A stretch of 64,000 nucleotides of DNA from Candidatus Methanomethylophilaceae archaeon (lineage in GTDB: Archaea; Thermoplasmatota; Thermoplasmata; Methanomassiliicoccales; Methanomethylophilaceae): positions 1-64,000 of the forward strand of contig JAFXUX010000031.1 in the NCBI GenBank assembly GCA_017524805.1. Direction: 5' to 3'. Numbering within the stretch: the stretch's first letter is position 1; every line of letters begins with the position of its first letter. The position numbers and the translations under genes are program-made. Shown here one piece after another: positions 1 through 8,081 of this stretch. Under the pieces are notes generated by a model. The model did not search any database, was not told where the DNA came from, and saw only the letters and a program-made list of their open reading frames with translations.

Positions 1-147
1 CTCGACAGGGGCGTGCCGATAGAGTACGTGTCGTACTGCATGGGCCACGACTCCGTGGAGACCACCCAGAAGTACTACGCGAGCTACAGGGACAAGTCGG
101 TCCTTAGCGAGGTCCACGAGATCCTGAGGCGCGGGTCCAAGGTGTGA
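1..147 (+). CDS. Tyrosine site-specific recombinase/integrase, C-terminal end (partial)
   Basis: The frame is open from the window edge and stops at TGA 145-147, giving 48 residues. The segment MGHDSVETTQKYYASY has the C-terminal layout of tyrosine recombinases: a (L/M)GH box followed after about a dozen residues by the nucleophilic tyrosine. Everything upstream (the Arg and Lys catalytic residues and the DNA-binding arm domain) lies outside the window, so whether the enzyme is complete cannot be judged. The 3' end faces the 3' end of a tRNA-Pro gene about 145 bp away, a common place for integrated elements. The family call is secure; the function as a phage, plasmid or element integrase is inference. 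Confidence 0.8.
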   Translation, partial: LDRGVPIEYVSYCMGHDSVETTQKYYASYRDKSVLSEVHEILRRGSKV

Positions 148-261
148 ACGCAGGAGGGCGTGGGCCCAACAACAAAAAGCCGGACCCACACCTTCCCGAA
201 TACTCAAAAAACTATTTAGAAAAACACAAACGCTATTAGCCAGACCGCGAGAAACAAGGTC

Positions 262-285
262 AAAAATTATGCTGAATAGCATAAT
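262..285 (-). terminator. Hairpin plus T-run downstream of tRNA-Pro
   Basis: On the minus strand an 8-bp perfect inverted repeat (arms 278-285 and 266-273, loop of 4) is followed directly by five T residues (complement of 262-266). It lies 7 bases beyond the tRNA 3' end and is a good candidate terminator for the tRNA transcript. Confidence 0.6.
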
Positions 286-292
286 ACATCAG

Positions 293-365
293 TGGGCCCG
301 CCCGGATTTGAACCGGAGTCAATGGCTCCCGAAGCCACAAGGATACCAAGCTACCCCACGGGCCC
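293..365 (-). tRNA. tRNA-Pro (anticodon CGG)
   Basis: The minus strand folds as a standard cloverleaf. The 7-bp acceptor stem is GGGCCCG (359-365) with CGGGCCC (294-300), and the discriminator A is at 293. The anticodon arm is GTGGC/GCCAT with loop TTCGGGA, giving anticodon CGG (proline, codon CCG). The T arm is CCGG-TTCAAAT-CCGG. There is no intron, and CCA is not encoded. A TATA-like box sits about 26 bases upstream, and a hairpin with a T-run follows. Confidence 0.95.
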
Positions 366-386
366 ACATGCGGAGCATCTGTTTGA

Positions 387-398
387 CCGATATAAGGA
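387..398 (-). promoter_or_regulatory. TATA box of tRNA-Pro
   Basis: The minus strand reads CCTTATATCGG, centred about 27 bases before the mature tRNA 5' end, the normal distance from an archaeal TATA box to the transcription start. Confidence 0.6.
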
Positions 399-441
399 TT
401 TGCATATGGTGGATCGGGGCCGCCCAACACCTTTCTGGATC

Positions 442-1575
442 TCATCCGGGATAGAATGTCGCGTTGGCTTTCTTCAGTTCCTCTCTGATATTGATGTGCT
501 GCGGGCAGACTTTTTCGCATTCCCCGCATCCGATGCATTCGGTCCCTGGGTTCTTTCCATGGAGCTTGACCAGCCAGTTTTCTTCGCTTTTCGCGAAATC
601 AGAATACCCATAGAGGTTCACGATGTTCATGGCTGAGAACGTCCCGGATATGCCGATGTTTTTGGGGCATGCTTTGGCGCAGTAATCGCAAGCGGTGCAT
701 GGGATGATCGGCAACGAGGCCATAGCAACCTGGGCGTCGGCTATGGTTTCTTTCTCCCGCTCATCCAGCGGCCTGAAATCTTTCATGAAGGACAGGTTGT
801 CAGCCATCTGCTCGACGTTCGACATGCCCGAAAGAACCTTCGAAACTCCCGGGAGGCTGGCTGCGAAACGGAGCGCCCAGCTGGCATATGATTTTCCGCT
901 CCTGTCTCCGTCCAGGATCTCCTTTACTTTCTCCGGCGGGTCGGCCAGAAGCCCGCCTTTGATGGGCTCCATCACGATTATTGGTTTCCCGTATCTTCTG
1001 GCGGTCTCGTAGCATTTCCGGGATTCTATGGTGGGGCTGTCCCAGTCGGCCCAGTTTATCTGGAGCTGAACGAACTCCATCTCGGGATGCTCTTCGAGTA
1101 TCTTTTCGAGCTCCTTCGCCCTGGAGTGGAACGAAAAGCCGACGTGCTTGACCTTCCCGGCTTTCTTCATTTCCTGAGCGAAATCCCAGATCCCGTATCT
1201 GTCGAAATATGCCGTGCGGCTCTCGCCGAGGTTGTGGAGGAGATAGTAATCGATGTATCCGGCGCCGGTCCGCTCCAGAGATGTCCCGAGCTGCGCTAAA
1301 GCTTCCTCCCGGCTCTCGCATCTCCAAGCCGCGATCTTGGTCGCCAGCGCGAAGCTTTCTCTGGGATAGCGCTCTATCAGGGCCTGTCTTATGGCCTCTT
1401 CGCTTCCGGGATATGCCCAAGCGGTGTCGAAATATGTCAGGCCAGCTCCCATATACATGTCAACCATGGTTTTGACCTGCTCGACGTCGATCTGACCGTC
1501 CTTTTTCGGCAGGCGCATAAGTCCGAACCCAAGCTTTCCGTCTTCTTCCAATCCGGGCAGAACCGCACACTCCAT
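442..1575 (-). CDS. Aldo/keto reductase with C-terminal 2[4Fe-4S] ferredoxin domain
   Basis: 377 residues from ATG 1575; a longer frame begins with TTG at 1629 but adds nothing that looks conserved. An AKR TIM barrel fills residues 1 to about 280, with the catalytic Asp/Tyr pair in FDTAWAYPGSE, the Lys in ATKI and the His in YYLLHNLGE. The C-terminus carries two ferredoxin-type clusters, CTACDYCAKACP (about 293-304) and CIGCGECEKVCP (about 347-358). This is the usual build of the ferredoxin-linked AKR branch common in anaerobes, probably an NAD(P)H- or ferredoxin-coupled carbonyl reductase; the substrate is unknown. It is divergent from the MATE transporter gene. Confidence 0.85.
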   Translation of the reverse strand: MECAVLPGLEEDGKLGFGLMRLPKKDGQIDVEQVKTMVDMYMGAGLTYFDTAWAYPGSEEAIRQALIERYPRESFALATKIAAWRCESREEALAQLGTSLERTGAGYIDYYLLHNLGESRTAYFDRYGIWDFAQEMKKAGKVKHVGFSFHSRAKELEKILEEHPEMEFVQLQINWADWDSPTIESRKCYETARRYGKPIIVMEPIKGGLLADPPEKVKEILDGDRSGKSYASWALRFAASLPGVSKVLSGMSNVEQMADNLSFMKDFRPLDEREKETIADAQVAMASLPIIPCTACDYCAKACPKNIGISGTFSAMNIVNLYGYSDFAKSEENWLVKLHGKNPGTECIGCGECEKVCPQHINIREELKKANATFYPG

Positions 1576-1683
1576 ATGAACACCGACGGCATCGTTATTA
1601 CCGTTATCGGACCGTTCGATTAATCTCAACCCAATCCTTCGCGGGCATCCTTTCTGATATGTGGGACGGCGTTTCCGTGGATG

Positions 1684-1695
1684 AAAATAAATATG
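1684..1695 (+). promoter_or_regulatory. TATA-like box for the MATE transporter
   Basis: An AT-rich AAAATAAATAT block centred near 1689 lies 36 bases before ATG 1725, leaving room for a short leader with a weak GGGG-type ribosome site. Confidence 0.45.
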
Positions 1696-1724
1696 GGCTC
1701 GGTTTTCAGCGTCGGGGCGATTCC

Positions 1725-3095
1725 ATGGAAGGGGAGACCGAAGGCGTAGGGTTGCTTCTGGGGAACCAGAGAAAGGGTATAGTAGCGATGGCTATACCTC
1801 TGGCTGTCGCCCTTCTCTTCCAGAGCCTGAACAACATAGTCGACAGCCTCTGGGTCTCCGATCTCGGCAGCGATGCCATGGCCGCGCTCGGGATAGTATA
1901 TCCTCTGTATTGCGTGCAGATAGGAATCGGCAACGGGTTGGGTGTCGGGGTATCCGCGGCCATAGCCCGCAGCATCGGCATGAAGCACAGGGAGAAGGCA
2001 GAGAGGGCAGCCGCCCAAGGATTCGTGGTTGCCGCCCAGGTGTCCGCCATCATGACGCCGGCGCTGATCCTTATCGCCCCGTATGCCATGCCTGCGATGG
2101 GTGCGGGCGATACCATCGGCGAGTGCCTCGGCTACGCTTACCCGCTGTTCATCTCGACGTTCCTGATAATCCTCAGCGGAATTCTGGCCGGGATGCTCCG
2201 CGGCGAAGGGGCCGCAAAGCGCTCCATGCTCATGCAGGCCACCGGCGCGGTCGTGAACATAATCCTGGATCCTATCTTCATATTCGGGTTTGACATGGGC
2301 GTGGCCGGAGCGGCGTGGGCCACCGCCATATCGTTCGCCGTCTCGTGCCTCGTAGCGATAATATGGTACGTCCGCGGGAGAGGGCTTTTCGTGCGCATAA
2401 GGAAGGCGTACATGAGAAGCGACGCCGCCGTCAGGAAGGACATATTCTCGGTCGGTCTTCCGGAAGCTTTGGAGCTCTCCGTGATGAATGTGTTCAACAT
2501 AGCGCTGAACTACTGCGTCATAGTCTGCGGCGGAACCGACGGGGCAGCGATCTATTCGTCCAGCTGGAGGGTGTTCTACATCCTCTTGGTCCCGGCCCAA
2601 GCTCTCGGAGGCGCTTTGGTGAGCGTATGCTCCGCAGAGTACGGCATGGGAAGGTTCGACATGATCCGCGACGGGTTCCGCTTCACGGCCGTCCGCGCTT
2701 TCGTCCTTCTGGTGGCGTTCTCGGCAATCACCGCCCTGCTGTCCGATCCGATAGCCGCAGTCTTCACCCATAGCGACGGCCTCCGCCATATGCAAGGCGA
2801 GATGACGGACATGATCCGCATGTTCTGCGTGTTCCTGCCGGCGATGTCCTTCATCTACACCGGGTCATCGCTTATGCAGGCGGTGGACAGGGCTCGCGGA
2901 GGGATGTACAACGCCCTCGCCAGAAATCTGATGCTGACCGGGCTGTTCTTCTTCGGAGCTTACTGTTTCGGCACCCTCGGGTCCCTGTGGATCCTGCTCA
3001 CGATAGGTGAGATAATCGGCGGACTGATGATGCTCGTCCACGCGATCATAGCGTTCGGAAAGGCGGAGAAGGCAGGCGCGCCCTCTCCGCAATGA
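1725..3095 (+). CDS. MATE family efflux transporter
   Basis: 456 residues from ATG 1725. The protein has about 12 hydrophobic segments in two homologous halves, starting with an NKGIV-like N-terminal stretch (NQRKGIVAMAIPLAVALLF) and the LFQSLNNIVDSLWVSDLG helix typical of MATE proteins, followed by AMAALGIVYP. MATE proteins export drugs or cationic metabolites using H+ or Na+ gradients; the substrate here is unknown. A longer frame from 1659 starts ahead of the promoter and was rejected. A second MATE protein is encoded at 60475-61881. Confidence 0.88.
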   Translation: MEGETEGVGLLLGNQRKGIVAMAIPLAVALLFQSLNNIVDSLWVSDLGSDAMAALGIVYPLYCVQIGIGNGLGVGVSAAIARSIGMKHREKAERAAAQGFVVAAQVSAIMTPALILIAPYAMPAMGAGDTIGECLGYAYPLFISTFLIILSGILAGMLRGEGAAKRSMLMQATGAVVNIILDPIFIFGFDMGVAGAAWATAISFAVSCLVAIIWYVRGRGLFVRIRKAYMRSDAAVRKDIFSVGLPEALELSVMNVFNIALNYCVIVCGGTDGAAIYSSSWRVFYILLVPAQALGGALVSVCSAEYGMGRFDMIRDGFRFTAVRAFVLLVAFSAITALLSDPIAAVFTHSDGLRHMQGEMTDMIRMFCVFLPAMSFIYTGSSLMQAVDRARGGMYNALARNLMLTGLFFFGAYCFGTLGSLWILLTIGEIIGGLMMLVHAIIAFGKAEKAGAPSPQ

Positions 3096-3131
3096 AAAAA
3101 AGATCCCGGAGGTTCCCCTCCTATCGGCGGC

Positions 3132-5765
3132 TCACTCGGCCATCCTTCTCAGGACGTACTGGAGGATGCCGCCGTTCGCGATGTATTCCATCTCGACGTC
3201 CATGTCGACCCTGCAGACGGTGTCGAACTCCAGCTTCTTGCCGCCTCTGTACGCGGTGACCCTGACGTATCCCTTGGGCTCCATGTCCTCCAGATCGTTG
3301 TCGAAGGTCTCGGTCCCATCCAGCTGTAGCGTCTCGCAGCTTTGCCCCGGAAGGAACTGGAGCGGGACTATGCCCATGCCGACGAGGTTCGATCTGTGGA
3401 TCCTCTCGAAGGATTCGGCGATGACGGCTTTGACACCAAGCAGAAGCGGGCCTTTCGCAGCCCAGTCTCTGGAGCTTCCGGTTCCGTATTCTTTGCCGGC
3501 GAGGACGATCAGCGGCGTCATGTCGTCATCGTATTTCCTCGAGGTCTCGAATATGGTCCCGACGGTTCCGTCCGGGAGATATACGGATCTGCTGCCTTCC
3601 GTCCCGGGGACCAGCTGGTTCTTGAGCCTGACGTTCGCGAAAGTCCCTCTGACCATGACCTCATGGTTGGCCCTTCTGGATCCGTAGGAGTTGAAGTCCT
3701 CTTTGCTGACTCCCTTGGACAGCAGGTATCTTCCGGCGTCGGAGTCCTCGGAGAAAGCGCCGGCAGGGGAGATGTGGTCGGTGGTGATGCTGTCCCCCAG
3801 CTTCGCCAGGCATCTGGCCCTCTCGATGCTCCTGATCCCGGGCTCCTCGAATATCTCGTCGAAGAACGGCGGGTTTCTGATGTATGTGGAATCCTCGTCC
3901 CAAGAGAACTGCGGGGAATCGGCGCATTCCACGGCGTCCCATCTCTCGGATCCCTTGAAGATGTCCTTGTACTTCGATTCGTACACCTTCCTGGTGACGT
4001 ATTCGTCTTTCAGCTTCTCAATCTCCCAATCGGCCGGCCAGATGTCCTTGAGGTAGACGTCCCTGCCTCCGACGGTTGCCAAAGGCTCCCTGTCCAGGTC
4101 TATGTCGACGCGCCCCGCGATGGCGAAGGCCACCACGAGAGGCGGAGAAGCCAGATAGTTCGCCCTCACCAAGGGGTGGATGCGTCCCTCGAAGTTCCTG
4201 TTGCTGGAAGCGATGGCGGCGACGGCGAGGTCGTTAGCCCTGATGGAATCGCTGACCTCGTCGGAAAGCGGCCCGGAGTTGCCGATGCAGGTCATGCATC
4301 CGTATCCGCAGACCTGGAACCCAAGCTTCTCCAGATATACCAGAAGCCCGGAGTTTCTGAGGTATTCGGTGACCGCCTTCGATCCCGGCGCCAGGGAGGT
4401 CTTGACGAAGCTCTTGGGCTTCAGACCGAGCTCGCACGCTTTCTTGGCGACCAATCCCGCGGCCAGCATGACAGACGGGTTGGCCGTGTTGGTGCACGAG
4501 GTGATCGAAGCTATGACCAACGAGCCGTCACCCAGCACGTCTGCCACGGGCTTCCTCTGATTCTCGACTCCCAACGCTTTGAGGGTCTCGGAGAACTTCT
4601 CTTTCATCTCGGACAGCATGATCCTGTCCTGGGGCCTCTTGTGGCCGGCGAGGCAGGGTTCCACGGTCGACAGGTCCAGTTCCATGGTGTCGGTGTATTC
4701 CGGCTCGCTCTCGTACCACATCGACTGCTCCTTCATGTATTTCTCGACGGCATCGATGTGGCTGAGGTCCCTTCCGGTGAGTTTCAGGTATTCGATCGTC
4801 TTTTCGTCGACGGGGAAGTATCCCATGGTCGCGCCGTATTCGGGGCCCATGTTGGCGATCGTCGCTCTGTCCGCGAGCTCAAGGGTTTTGTAACCGGGTC
4901 CGAAGAACTCCACGAATTTGCCCACGACGCCTTTTTTCCTGAGCATCTGCACGATGGTCAGCACAAGGTCCGTGGCAGTGACACCGGCGCTGAGCTTGCC
5001 GGTGAGCCTGAATCCTATGACATCCGGGAGCTTCATGTAGCTGGGCTGCCCGACCATGACCGCTTCCGCTTCGATGCCGCCGACGCCCCATCCCACGACG
5101 CCGAGTCCGTCTATCTGGGTGGTATGGGAGTCGGTTCCGAAGCAAGAGTCGGGGTAGGCTATCTTTTTCCCGTTCTCCTCTTTTACGTGAACCAGAGGCG
5201 ACAGGTATTCCAGGTTTACCTGGTGGCAGATCCCGTTTCCAGGCGGCACCGCGCGGAAGTTCCTGAACGATTTCTGCGCCCATTTGAACAGCGCGTACCT
5301 TTCCTTGTTCCTCTGGAAGTCCAGCTTCTCGTTGAGCTCCTTGGCATCGTCCCTCCCGGCGAAGTCGGTGTTGACGGAATGGTCGATGACCAGATCCACC
5401 GGCACGAGCGGATTGATCAGCTCGGGGTTCTTGCCCATGGCAGCTACAGCATCCCTCATCGAAGCCAAGTCGGCGACGGCTGCTCCGCCGGTGAGGTCCT
5501 GGAGAAGGACTCTGGCGGGTATCCACGGGAGATCGCGGTCGGTGTTCTCCTTCGGGTTCCAAGATGCGGCCGCGATGACGTCATCGTCTGTGACAATCTT
5601 TCCGTCCCTTCTCCTGAGCATGGATTCTACGATCACTTTGATGCTGTACGGCATCTTGGAGAGGTCCTTGATGATGCCTTTCTTTTCCAGCTCCCTGAGG
5701 CTGTAGATTCCGATGTCACCTTCGGCGGTGCTCACCGTTCTCAAGCAATCTCCGATTTCTTCCAT
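3132..5765 (-). CDS. acnA: Aconitate hydratase (AcnA type)
   Basis: 877 residues, the usual length of single-chain aconitase A/IRP-type enzymes, which interconvert citrate and isocitrate through cis-aconitate. The three [4Fe-4S] ligand cysteines are in ITSCTNTANPS and GYGCMTCIGNSG. The C-terminal swivel domain carries the GSSRDWAAKGP substrate loop. The start at ATG 5765 is supported by AGGAG 7 bases upstream and by a TATA box about 42 bases upstream; the frame continues to 5855 but that would put the promoter inside the gene. In a methanogen the enzyme probably serves the biosynthetic oxidative branch from citrate to 2-oxoglutarate; that role is inferred. Confidence 0.95.
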   Translation of the reverse strand: MEEIGDCLRTVSTAEGDIGIYSLRELEKKGIIKDLSKMPYSIKVIVESMLRRRDGKIVTDDDVIAAASWNPKENTDRDLPWIPARVLLQDLTGGAAVADLASMRDAVAAMGKNPELINPLVPVDLVIDHSVNTDFAGRDDAKELNEKLDFQRNKERYALFKWAQKSFRNFRAVPPGNGICHQVNLEYLSPLVHVKEENGKKIAYPDSCFGTDSHTTQIDGLGVVGWGVGGIEAEAVMVGQPSYMKLPDVIGFRLTGKLSAGVTATDLVLTIVQMLRKKGVVGKFVEFFGPGYKTLELADRATIANMGPEYGATMGYFPVDEKTIEYLKLTGRDLSHIDAVEKYMKEQSMWYESEPEYTDTMELDLSTVEPCLAGHKRPQDRIMLSEMKEKFSETLKALGVENQRKPVADVLGDGSLVIASITSCTNTANPSVMLAAGLVAKKACELGLKPKSFVKTSLAPGSKAVTEYLRNSGLLVYLEKLGFQVCGYGCMTCIGNSGPLSDEVSDSIRANDLAVAAIASSNRNFEGRIHPLVRANYLASPPLVVAFAIAGRVDIDLDREPLATVGGRDVYLKDIWPADWEIEKLKDEYVTRKVYESKYKDIFKGSERWDAVECADSPQFSWDEDSTYIRNPPFFDEIFEEPGIRSIERARCLAKLGDSITTDHISPAGAFSEDSDAGRYLLSKGVSKEDFNSYGSRRANHEVMVRGTFANVRLKNQLVPGTEGSRSVYLPDGTVGTIFETSRKYDDDMTPLIVLAGKEYGTGSSRDWAAKGPLLLGVKAVIAESFERIHRSNLVGMGIVPLQFLPGQSCETLQLDGTETFDNDLEDMEPKGYVRVTAYRGGKKLEFDTVCRVDMDVEMEYIANGGILQYVLRRMAE

Positions 5766-5801
5766 GGAATGGCTCCTATGCTTTGAGTTAAAGGAATTCA
5801 G

Positions 5802-5813
5802 TATTTTATAATG
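5802..5813 (-). promoter_or_regulatory. TATA box of acnA
   Basis: The minus strand reads CATTATAAAATAC, centred about 42 bases before the start codon, with an AGGAG ribosome site between box and start. Confidence 0.55.
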
Positions 5814-5919
5814 GCGAATGGAAGCGTTTGCGGAGGCGCTGGACAGACCCCTCATGGAATTTCCTGAGATTAGTCATTATTTTTATTGTAAACTCAATAA
5901 ACATGACATTTATGGTAAT

Positions 5920-5936
5920 ATTTTAAATATTAATTA
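5920..5936 (+). promoter_or_regulatory. AT-rich promoter of the universal stress protein gene
   Basis: An ATTTTAAATATTAATTA block ends 28 bases before ATG 5964. The whole acnA-usp spacer is strikingly AT-rich in a GC-rich window, and the exact box is uncertain. Confidence 0.45.
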
Positions 5937-5963
5937 ATGAAATGTTTACTACGGGGATACGAA

Positions 5964-6371
5964 ATGTACAAGAAAGTATTGTTAGCAGTAGACGGAACGG
6001 AAGCAAGCAAGACAGCCGTGAGGGAAGCGATCTCCATGGCAAAGGAATCCGGAGGCAGGGTTACCGCGGTATATGTCAAGGACATAGGTTACAGCCTGAA
6101 CCCGATCTATTACTCTATGGAAGAGATAGACAGGGATGCCCGGAAGGTATTCTCCCTTGTCATGGAAGAGGCGAAGGCCGCAGGTGTCGATGTGGATTAT
6201 AAGGTCACTGTCGGCCATGCCGTGAATGACATCGTTTCGCTGTCGGAAGGACATGATGTCATAGTATGCGGCACCCACGGACGCACGGGCGTGAAGAGAT
6301 TGGTCTATGGCAGTGTTTCTGAGTCGCTGACCAGAATGGCCAGATGCGCCACTGTAATCGTGCACAGCTAA
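5964..6371 (+). CDS. Universal stress protein (UspA family)
   Basis: 135 residues. The N-terminus KKVLLAVDGTEAS contains the beta-1 strand and Asp that contact ATP. The C-terminus has GTHGRTGVKRLVYGSVSE, the G-2X-G-9X-G-S/T nucleotide-binding signature, so it belongs to the ATP-binding Usp group. ATG 5964 follows the promoter and a GGGG-type ribosome site; a longer frame from 5937 starts inside the promoter. It is a single-gene unit with TAA stop. Usp proteins are general stress regulators; the partner is unknown. Confidence 0.9.
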   Translation: MYKKVLLAVDGTEASKTAVREAISMAKESGGRVTAVYVKDIGYSLNPIYYSMEEIDRDARKVFSLVMEEAKAAGVDVDYKVTVGHAVNDIVSLSEGHDVIVCGTHGRTGVKRLVYGSVSESLTRMARCATVIVHS

Positions 6372-6410
6372 GCCGTTCCCGTATCCCCGGAAATCGGGAG
6401 CGAAGAGGTA

Positions 6411-6430
6411 TGGGGGGCAAGAACCCCCCA
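6411..6430. other. G/C hairpin after usp
   Basis: A 7-bp perfect inverted repeat (TGGGGGG/CCCCCCA, loop of 6) lies in the 131-bp convergent gap between usp and the DUF35 gene. No T-run follows on either strand, so it is not a typical archaeal terminator. It may act as an mRNA 3' structure. Confidence 0.35.
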
Positions 6431-6502
6431 AAACAGGTTGAAGGCGCCGATTATCAGTCTGCGCCGAAAGATTCCGCGATGGGCGCGGTTTGGTTTGTGC
6501 CG

Positions 6503-6907
6503 TCAGATTTCCGGCACGAACTTGAATCCGTAGTGGATGACTCCGCTGATCCCATCTGAATCCAGTTTTCTGAGCACGGCGCGGACGCGCATGCCGATCT
6601 CTATCTTATCGAGGTCCACGTCCACTAATTGGCCGCTTATCAGGATGCCGTCGTCCGTGCGGACCATCGCCGCCGCATAGGGCTTCTGCCTTACGTTGGC
6701 GTCGGGGGCGTCGTAGATCACGGTGTATGTGTATATTTCGCCGGTGCGGGACACGTTGTATTTCTCTATCTTTCCGATGCCCTTCCTTCTGCATACGGGG
6801 CAGAAGTCGCGGCTAGGGAAGAATATCTTCCCGCAGTTCCCGCATTTGGTGCCTATCAGGTTGTACCTTCCGGGAATCTCTCTCCATTCCTTCGCTACGG
6901 ATGCCAT
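6503..6907 (-). CDS. DUF35 / OB-fold acyl-CoA-binding protein (thiolase-HMG-CoA synthase partner)
   Basis: 134 residues. The rubredoxin-like N-terminal zinc ribbon has the pairs CGNC and CPVC (about residues 22-42), followed by the DUF35 OB-fold. In archaea this small protein bridges acetoacetyl-CoA thiolase and HMG-CoA synthase and passes the CoA intermediate between them. Its ATG overlaps the thiolase stop by one base (TGATG), so the genes are translationally coupled. It is the last gene of a four-gene operon (regulator, HMG-CoA synthase, thiolase, DUF35) for the start of the mevalonate pathway to archaeal lipids. Confidence 0.9.
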   Translation of the reverse strand: MASVAKEWREIPGRYNLIGTKCGNCGKIFFPSRDFCPVCRRKGIGKIEKYNVSRTGEIYTYTVIYDAPDANVRQKPYAAAMVRTDDGILISGQLVDVDLDKIEIGMRVRAVLRKLDSDGISGVIHYGFKFVPEI

Positions 6908-8076
6908 CAGATCGCCTCCATTATGGTCACGGCGGCGACGGAACCGGTTCCTCCGGTGCTCTGGGCCAGACCGTATTTGGCGCCGTCGACCTGCCTCTTG
7001 TCCGCGCGGCCTCTGAGCTGCTGCGCAATCTCCGCTATCTGAGCCACGCCGGTGGCACCGATCGGATGCCCGCGTGCCTTGAGCCCTCCGGAAGTGTTCA
7101 CGGTGACGGCGCTTCCGCCCACCTGGCATTGCCCGTCCAGCACGGCTTTTCCTGCCTCTCCCTTCTTAAAGAACCCGAGGTCCTGGAGCGCCATGATCCC
7201 TGATACGGTGTAGACGTCATGGACTTCCGCGACGTCCACGTCTTCGGCCTTGATCCCTGCCTTCGCATACGCCTTCTGGGCGGCGGCAACGGTCGCACCA
7301 TAAGTGGTTATGTCTTCCCTCTGGAACAGAGCGAGGGTATCGCTGGCCTGCTCGGCCGCAGACACCTTGACGTACGAATCGGTGTATTTCTTGGCGTCCT
7401 CCAGCGGGCAGAGCACCACGGATGCGGCGCCATCCGATATGGGGGCGCAATCGAACACGCGGAGAGGGCTGGCTACGAAGCCGGATTTCAGCACAGTATC
7501 GAGGGTTATCGCTTTCCTGAACTGCGCGTCCGGGTTCAGGGCGCCGTGGTAGTGGCTGTTGACGGCGAAAGACGCGATCTCTTCCCTGGTCGCGATGCCG
7601 TCGTGGATCATCCTCTGCGCTATCATGGCATGGAGGCCGGCGAAGGTCATCCCCATCCCAGCTTCCCATTCAGCGTCCGCGGTGGTGTCCAGAACGGAAT
7701 TGATCTTCACGTCATCCAGGTCGGTCATCTTCTCTGCTCCTCCTACGAGGACGATGTCGCTGAGCCCGGAGGCCACGGCCATGAAGGCTTGCCTGAAAGC
7801 GACCGCTCCCGACGCGCCTCCGGCCTCTATCCTGGTGGCCGGGACATGGTTGGTCGACATCCCTGAATAGTCGGCTATCAGCGATGCGATGTTCTTCTGA
7901 TTGATGAAATGGCCTGCAGACATGTTGCCGATGTACATGCCGTCGATGTCGCTCCCGGAGATCCCGGCGTCGGCCATCGCTTTCATCCCCGCTTCGATCC
8001 CTATGGCTCTGAAGGATTTCTCCCAGTGCTCTCCGAACGCGGTGGTTCCTACCCCAATGATTGCTACGTCTCTCAT
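6907..8076 (-). CDS. Archaeal acetyl-CoA C-acetyltransferase (thiolase), nucleophilic Cys position occupied by Gly
   Basis: 389 residues. Archaeal thiolase that condenses two acetyl-CoA to acetoacetyl-CoA for HMG-CoA synthase. The fold landmarks are present: NMSAGHFINQKNIASLIAD, the VASG helix, and GGLKARGHPIGATGV with the catalytic His. The nucleophile motif, normally EAACASG, reads EAGGASG (residues 84-90; codons GAG GCC GGA GGC GCG TCG GGA), so the active-site cysteine is a glycine. ATG 8076 is preceded by GGAG lying inside the end of the HMG-CoA synthase gene; a GTG at 8085 is a weaker alternative. Either the enzyme is altered or there is a T-to-G change in this sequence. Confidence 0.88.
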   Translation of the reverse strand: MRDVAIIGVGTTAFGEHWEKSFRAIGIEAGMKAMADAGISGSDIDGMYIGNMSAGHFINQKNIASLIADYSGMSTNHVPATRIEAGGASGAVAFRQAFMAVASGLSDIVLVGGAEKMTDLDDVKINSVLDTTADAEWEAGMGMTFAGLHAMIAQRMIHDGIATREEIASFAVNSHYHGALNPDAQFRKAITLDTVLKSGFVASPLRVFDCAPISDGAASVVLCPLEDAKKYTDSYVKVSAAEQASDTLALFQREDITTYGATVAAAQKAYAKAGIKAEDVDVAEVHDVYTVSGIMALQDLGFFKKGEAGKAVLDGQCQVGGSAVTVNTSGGLKARGHPIGATGVAQIAEIAQQLRGRADKRQVDGAKYGLAQSTGGTGSVAAVTIMEAI

Positions 8077-8081
8077 CCCAA

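Noticed and set aside
160-299. GTGGGCCC at 160-167 and 292-299 as attachment-site repeats
   Set aside because: Only 8 bp and built on the GGGCCC palindrome; too short for a tRNA attachment core.
1626-2795. Open frame opposite the first MATE gene
   Set aside because: Antisense shadow; His/Arg/Asp-rich without domains.
3342-5786. Very long open frame opposite aconitase (over 800 codons)
   Set aside because: It is the antisense of acnA in a GC-rich genome, has no recognisable motif, and the aconitase frame is unquestionable.
6411-6430. G/C hairpin as terminator of usp
   Set aside because: No T-run follows on either strand; listed only as a hairpin.
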